A DNA stretch of 9,926 nucleotides from NCBI GenBank assembly GCA_938023895.1, contig CALJDH010000087.1, positions 1 through 9,926 of the forward strand, in the 5' to 3' direction. Numbering within the stretch: the first letter of the stretch is position 1; the number at the start of each line of letters is the position of its first letter. Origin of the DNA: an uncultured Aliiroseovarius sp. (GTDB lineage Bacteria; Pseudomonadota; Alphaproteobacteria; Rhodobacterales; Rhodobacteraceae). Shown here one piece after another: positions 6,221 through 9,926 of the stretch. The notes below the pieces were generated by a model, which was given only the letters and a program-made list of their open reading frames with translations, was not told where the DNA came from and made no database searches. The position numbers and the translations under genes were made by a program.

Positions 6221-8233
6221 ATGGTTAACAACAACAAGATCCTCACGGTTTCCTATGGCACGTTTTCTTGCACGCTGGAAGGATTTGATGATCCTTTCGG
6301 TGCCATGAAATCGATTGCCGAGTATTTCCGTGGTCTGGCTGAACAAGACCGCTCGTTTGGCGCAGAGCCCGTAGCGCCTGACGCATCAGTGCTGCACCGG
6401 ATTGCCGAGCGTGAATCCCTGAAACAGGTAGATGCCGAGGTTGAAGGCAAGGACATTATCCTACGCCAAAGCGGCGAAGACCTGAAAGATCAAACGGCCG
6501 CGCCTTCCCCAATTGGCGACGAGACGCCCGCAACTGCAGACACGCAAGCTGATGAACGCCAAGACGAAGCCGGTGCGTCGCACGATCTGAACGAAGACGA
6601 TGCGCTGTCAAAACTGTCCCGCCTGCGTGCGGCTGCATTGGACGACGCAGCGAACTCGGACGAATTCCTAGAAGATGAGCACGCTGCTGGTGCGTCGAAG
6701 TCGGCCCTGACAGATCTGGATGATCTTGACGAGTTTGAAGAACTGATCAGCAACCATGCGCTTGCATCCGATTTCGCGAGAGATGAAGAACCCACATCTG
6801 AGACCGCCGATCGCGACGCCAAGCGTCAGCGCGTGAAAGATCAGATCGCGATGAATGATGACGCGACTGCACCTGCCAGCGGGCAAGTAGCTGCGTCCGA
6901 CCTCCGTGAAGAAGCACCTACCGGGGCAGACTTGGTCGCTGACACCAATGAAGACGCGGACCGCCGCGACGTCGCAAAGGATGACACTGGGCAGGTATCG
7001 CGTGTTCTGCGCGTAAAACGGAAGCGCCGTACCGACGGTCAAGAAAACGTTGTCATTTCGCAAACCAATACGCTCGCCAGTGAAAGCATTGAAGACGCAA
7101 CCGAGATTGATGCCGATGCCACCGCAGATGCCGCGCAACAAAAAGAAGCGGCCCTGACTGCTGAACAAGAGGCTGATCTGGCCGCAGAATTGGCCCAGGC
7201 AGAGGCCGAATTCCGCGCCGAGATCGACGCACAGGCGCGCACCGAATCTGCAGCCAACCTTTCGCGCGCAATGATTGCGCCGCTGCCGCCCTTGCCGCTG
7301 GATGACTCGTTGCGTGTCGCAGTGCAGGAAGTATCGACCAAGGTTGCTGATGACATTACCAGCGCTCATTCGCAAAGCGCCCCGCAAAGCGAACTTCACC
7401 ACGAGATCGAAGCGCTTTTGTCGACGATGGAAGCCGAAAGCCGCATGGATGCCCGTCGCGAGCGTCGCGCTCAGGTTTTCGACGATCAGGAAGCTGCGCG
7501 TGACGACACCGCGTTGGAGCGTATTTTGGCCGAAACCAACACGCAGATGGACGATCAGGATGCATCGCGCCGACGCAACTCGATCAGTCACCTGAAGGCC
7601 GCAGTGCAGGCGACTCGTGCCGACAAGACACCCGGTGCGTCTGAATTCGGGGAAGAAGAGCAAAAGACGCCCTACCGCAGCGATCTGGCACAGGCCGTTA
7701 AACCGCCCAGCCCGGAAGCAACCGTGCAAAAATCACCGGAACCGAAGCGCACCTCGCCGTTGGTTCTTGTTTCCGAACAGCGGATTAACGAGACCGAAGC
7801 AGAACAAGACACCTCTGCGACCGCGTCCCGCGACCGCCTTGTCCGCCCACGCCGCGTCAATGTTAGCACAAGCCGCAAGCGCCCGGATGGAACCGAGGCA
7901 GATCCGGATGCAGAGCCGGTCTGCACGGTCACTTCCGATCTGAATTCCTTTGCCAGTTTTTCGTCGAACATCGATCAAAAAGACATCGAGGGCTATCTGC
8001 GCGCGGCGGCTTCGTTTGTCTCGCAATCATCGGGATTGTCGCATTTCAGCCGCCCTCAGGTGGTGAAACTGGTGACCAAGCTTGATGTTCCCGGCGGGAT
8101 CTCGCGTGAAGATGCGCTCCGTTCCTTTGGCCGCCTTCTGCGGGAAGGTGACATCATCAAAGTGGCTCAGGGCTGCTATTCGCTGACCGCTGTGAACACC
8201 AACGTTAGCCAAGATGGGCTGCAAACCGCCTGA
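6221..8233 (+). CDS. Long acidic, mostly disordered protein with conserved-looking N- and C-terminal domains; family not recognised
   Basis: I do not recognise a named family. The 670-residue protein has no signal peptide or membrane segment, so it is probably cytoplasmic. Residues about 5-65 look folded: a beta-like start (ILTVSYGTFSCTLEGF), then helices (DPFGAMKSIAEYFRGLAEQD and VLHRIAERE). Residues about 66-571 are low complexity, rich in Asp, Glu, Ala, Ser and Thr. Short patterned islands interrupt them: SKLSRLRAAA (130-139), the basic RVLRVKRKRR (261-270), Ala/Glu-rich helix about 307-350, charged helices about 391-468, and SPLVLVSEQRI (512-522). Residues about 577-656 look folded again: DIEGYLRAAASFVS, SRPQVVKLVTKL, SREDALRSFGRLLREGD, then a strand IIKVAQGCYSL, a layout like a winged helix. 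The ATG has AGAAGG about 10 bases upstream. Codons look less G+C-rich than its neighbours'. It appears monocistronic: divergent from thiN and closed by a strong terminator. A scaffold or nucleoid/cell-cycle adaptor role is only a guess. Confidence 0.88.
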   Translation: MVNNNKILTVSYGTFSCTLEGFDDPFGAMKSIAEYFRGLAEQDRSFGAEPVAPDASVLHRIAERESLKQVDAEVEGKDIILRQSGEDLKDQTAAPSPIGDETPATADTQADERQDEAGASHDLNEDDALSKLSRLRAAALDDAANSDEFLEDEHAAGASKSALTDLDDLDEFEELISNHALASDFARDEEPTSETADRDAKRQRVKDQIAMNDDATAPASGQVAASDLREEAPTGADLVADTNEDADRRDVAKDDTGQVSRVLRVKRKRRTDGQENVVISQTNTLASESIEDATEIDADATADAAQQKEAALTAEQEADLAAELAQAEAEFRAEIDAQARTESAANLSRAMIAPLPPLPLDDSLRVAVQEVSTKVADDITSAHSQSAPQSELHHEIEALLSTMEAESRMDARRERRAQVFDDQEAARDDTALERILAETNTQMDDQDASRRRNSISHLKAAVQATRADKTPGASEFGEEEQKTPYRSDLAQAVKPPSPEATVQKSPEPKRTSPLVLVSEQRINETEAEQDTSATASRDRLVRPRRVNVSTSRKRPDGTEADPDAEPVCTVTSDLNSFASFSSNIDQKDIEGYLRAAASFVSQSSGLSHFSRPQVVKLVTKLDVPGGISREDALRSFGRLLREGDIIKVAQGCYSLTAVNTNVSQDGLQTA

Positions 8234-8251
8234 TCACACGTCCCTCTGAAT

Positions 8252-8282
8252 AAAAAAGGCCCCGATCTAGGGGCCTTTTTTT
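8252..8282. terminator. Strong bidirectional intrinsic terminator
   Basis: AAAAAAGGCCCC, loop GATCTA, GGGGCCTTTTTT gives a 12-bp perfect stem whose A and T arms provide a U-tract in either direction. It ends the 670-codon gene on the plus strand (stop at 8233) and the purA-DUF2842 transcript on the minus strand. The outer T-run continues to 8282, inside the stop codon (8281-8283) of the minus-strand DUF2842 gene. Confidence 0.93.
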
Positions 8283-8562
8283 ATTCGCTTTCGTCTTTGT
8301 CTTTCAGGGCATATTTCCCTGCGGGATCATGGGGATAGTTGGCTTCATCCTCGTCCGGATCTGCCTTACCGACCCCCAGAAACACCTGCTTCAAGGGCAC
8401 CATCCACAAAAAGCCAAGCGCGGCGTAGATGATAAACTCCAGCCAGATCGGCGGGCGGTCAAACAGGCTGACCACGAAGACCGCCGCGACGATGTAAAGC
8501 GGCAGACCGACGACCAGCACCAGAAGTGCCAGTCGCTTGCGGGCTTTGTATCCCAACGCCAT
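8281..8562 (-). CDS. DUF2842 family small membrane protein
   Basis: A 93-residue protein with two predicted membrane helices: about 11-34 (LALLVLVVGLPLYIVAAVFV and on) and about 40-56 (WLEFIIYAALGFLWMVP). A short basic N-terminus (MALGYKARKR) precedes them. The FDRPP turn between the helices and the KQVFLGVGKADPD sequence after the second are characteristic of DUF2842, an uncharacterised family of alphaproteobacteria. The C-terminal tail is acidic and soluble (DEDEANYPHDPAGKYALKDKDESE). By the positive-inside rule both ends probably face the cytoplasm. It starts 4 bases after the purA stop, with a weak GCGGAT about 9 bases upstream inside purA, so it is almost certainly cotranscribed and perhaps translationally coupled with purA. 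Its TAA stop is part of the terminator T-run. Function unknown; the tie to purA may be only positional. Confidence 0.88.
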   Translation of the reverse strand: MALGYKARKRLALLVLVVGLPLYIVAAVFVVSLFDRPPIWLEFIIYAALGFLWMVPLKQVFLGVGKADPDEDEANYPHDPAGKYALKDKDESE

Positions 8563-8566
8563 CAGA

Positions 8567-9862
8567 TCAATCCGCGAACGGGTCAGTCACCAGAATGGTG
8601 TCGTCCCGTTCCGGGCTGGTGGACAGAAGCGCCACGGGGCACTCGATCAGTTCTTCCACACGTTTGACATATTTGATCGCGTTGGCGGGCAGATCATTCC
8701 AGCTGCGTGCGCCTTCGGTCGATTCCGACCAACCCGGCATCTCTTCATAAATCGGCGTGCAACGGGCTTGCTGATCGGCTGCGGTGGGAAGGTAGTCCAT
8801 ACGCTCGCCGTCCAGTTCATAGCCCACACAGATTTTCAGGGTCTCGAACCCGTCCAGAACGTCCAGTTTTGTCAGCGAAATCCCAGTCACGCCCGAGGTC
8901 GCACAAGTCTGGCGGACCAGAGCCGCATCGAACCAGCCACAGCGACGCTTGCGGCCCGTGGTGGTGCCGAACTCGTGTCCACGCTCGCCCAGACGCTGGC
9001 CATCGTCATCGTCCAGCTCGGTCGGGAAGGGACCCTCACCCACGCGGGTGGTGTAGGCTTTTACGATGCCAAGAACATAGTCAATCGAGCCCGGTCCGAT
9101 GCCAACACCGGTCGCCGCCTGTCCTGCGATCACGTTCGAGGAGGTCACGAAGGGATAGGTGCCGAAATCGATGTCCAGAAGTGCACCTTGCGCGCCTTCG
9201 AACAGGATCCGATTGCCGGATTTGCGCTTTTCGTTCAGCACTTTCCAGACCGGAGCGGCGAATTTCAGGATCGCGGGTGCGACCTCTTTCAGCTGTGCGA
9301 TCAGCGCGTCGCGATCGATGGGCTCGATGCCCAGACCTTTGCGCAGCGGATCGTGGTGCTGCAGCGCGCGATCAACGCGGGCCTCAAGCGTGGCATCGTC
9401 TGCCAGATCGGCCACGCGGATGGCGCGACGGCCCACTTTATCTTCATAGCACGGACCAATACCGCGACCGGTTGTGCCGATCTTGGTGCCTTTCGAGGCG
9501 GCCTCTTCGCGAGCGCGGTCAAGTTCGCCGTGGAACGGCAGGATCAGCGGCGTGTTTTCCGCGATCATCAGCGTTTCCGGCGAAATATCAACGCCTTGCG
9601 CGGTCACGGTCTCGATCTCTTTCAACAGGTTCCACGGGTCCAGCACGACCCCGTTGCCGATCACGCTCAGCTTGCCGCCGCGCACAACACCCGAGGGCAG
9701 CGCGTGCAGCTTGTAAACCGCTCCGTCAATAACAAGAGTATGGCCCGCATTGTGCCCCCCTTGGAACCGGCAGATCACATCGGCACGTTCGCTGAGCCAG
9801 TCAACGATCTTACCTTTTCCTTCATCGCCCCATTGGGCGCCTACGACAACGACATTGGCCAT
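8567..9862 (-). CDS. purA: Adenylosuccinate synthetase
   Basis: Joins IMP and aspartate with GTP hydrolysis to make adenylosuccinate, the first step from IMP to AMP, in the cytoplasm. All family motifs are present in the 431-residue protein: the GTP-binding GDEGKGK (12-18) with catalytic Asp13, GGHNAGHT (35-42) with catalytic His41, [12 protein letters not shown] (131-142), [12 protein letters not shown] (221-232), the switch-like [10 protein letters not shown] (274-283), [14 protein letters not shown] (299-312) and the guanine-recognising TKLDVLDG (331-338). Length matches bacterial PurA. The ATG at 9862 has AGATAGGA ending about 9 bases upstream, and the protein begins [15 protein letters not shown] as usual. 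The DUF2842 gene follows 4 bases downstream in the same transcript. I see no purine riboswitch or PUR-box-like site in the 64 bases of leader visible. Confidence 0.98.
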   Translation of the reverse strand: MANVVVVGAQWGDEGKGKIVDWLSERADVICRFQGGHNAGHTLVIDGAVYKLHALPSGVVRGGKLSVIGNGVVLDPWNLLKEIETVTAQGVDISPETLMIAENTPLILPFHGELDRAREEAASKGTKIGTTGRGIGPCYEDKVGRRAIRVADLADDATLEARVDRALQHHDPLRKGLGIEPIDRDALIAQLKEVAPAILKFAAPVWKVLNEKRKSGNRILFEGAQGALLDIDFGTYPFVTSSNVIAGQAATGVGIGPGSIDYVLGIVKAYTTRVGEGPFPTELDDDDGQRLGERGHEFGTTTGRKRRCGWFDAALVRQTCATSGVTGISLTKLDVLDGFETLKICVGYELDGERMDYLPTAADQQARCTPIYEEMPGWSESTEGARSWNDLPANAIKYVKRVEELIECPVALLSTSPERDDTILVTDPFAD

Positions 9863-9926
9863 GGTCTTTTTCCTATCTCAAAGAAAACCCGGCCCGGTAT
9901 AGCGGCACATCTTCCCCAGCGAAAGG
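9863..9926 (-). promoter_or_regulatory. purA leader and possible promoter (cut by the window edge)
   Basis: These 64 bases contain no gene. On the minus strand a TATACC (9901 to 9896) could be a -10, with the poor TTTCGC 17 bases further upstream as a -35. The start would leave a leader of about 25 to 30 bases. Weak evidence. Confidence 0.2.

Noticed and set aside
6668..7729. 353-codon minus-strand open frame
   Set aside because: It is antisense to the 670-codon gene. Its Cys/Arg/Phe-rich translation has no domain pattern, whereas the plus strand has a ribosome site, a coherent acidic protein and a terminator.
8707..9732. 341-codon plus-strand open frame rich in Arg and Ser
   Set aside because: It is antisense to purA, which is fully supported. 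Arg/Ser/Pro-rich translations are typical shadow frames in G+C-rich DNA.
1..9926. Mobile element, prophage, CRISPR, toxin-antitoxin or biosynthetic cluster
   Set aside because: No transposase, integrase, repeat array, terminal repeat or tRNA end was seen, and nearly all coding space belongs to housekeeping families.

Overview
The window looks like ordinary chromosome from a marine alphaproteobacterium of the Roseobacter/Rhodobacter group (Rhodobacteraceae). This rests on the moderately high G+C, the strong third-codon bias (which produces many long false antisense reading frames), a plant-type glutathione reductase, a DUF2842 gene beside purA, and the gene order rpiA-gor-hflK. I identify this group by family resemblance, not by a database search.

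Layout. On the minus strand at the left, rpiA (ribose-5-phosphate isomerase), gor (glutathione reductase) and the first 84 codons of hflK (the window edge cuts it) run in one direction. A perfect hairpin and a possible heat-shock-type promoter lie between gor and hflK. Divergent from rpiA on the plus strand are a glutathione S-transferase-like gene, a small DUF454/YbaN membrane protein gene and sdaA (one-chain iron-sulfur L-serine ammonia-lyase). sdaA meets the minus-strand thiN (thiamine diphosphokinase) tail to tail, 17 bases apart. Divergent from thiN is a 670-codon gene for a long acidic, probably mostly disordered protein with conserved-looking ends; I cannot name its family. It ends at a strong bidirectional terminator that also serves the minus-strand pair purA (adenylosuccinate synthetase) and a two-helix DUF2842 membrane protein gene.

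How the genes fit together. Most are housekeeping. RpiA belongs to the pentose phosphate pathway, whose oxidative branch supplies the NADPH that Gor uses to recycle glutathione, and the GST-like protein next door may use glutathione. HflK is part of the HflKC complex that modulates the FtsH membrane protease. SdaA feeds serine carbon into pyruvate, ThiN makes the cofactor thiamine diphosphate, and PurA commits IMP to AMP. No gap between genes exceeds about 140 bases.

I found no mobile element, CRISPR array, tRNA, rRNA or defence/secondary-metabolite cluster. The one real unknown is the 670-residue protein. I do not see a convincing multi-gene novel system here.
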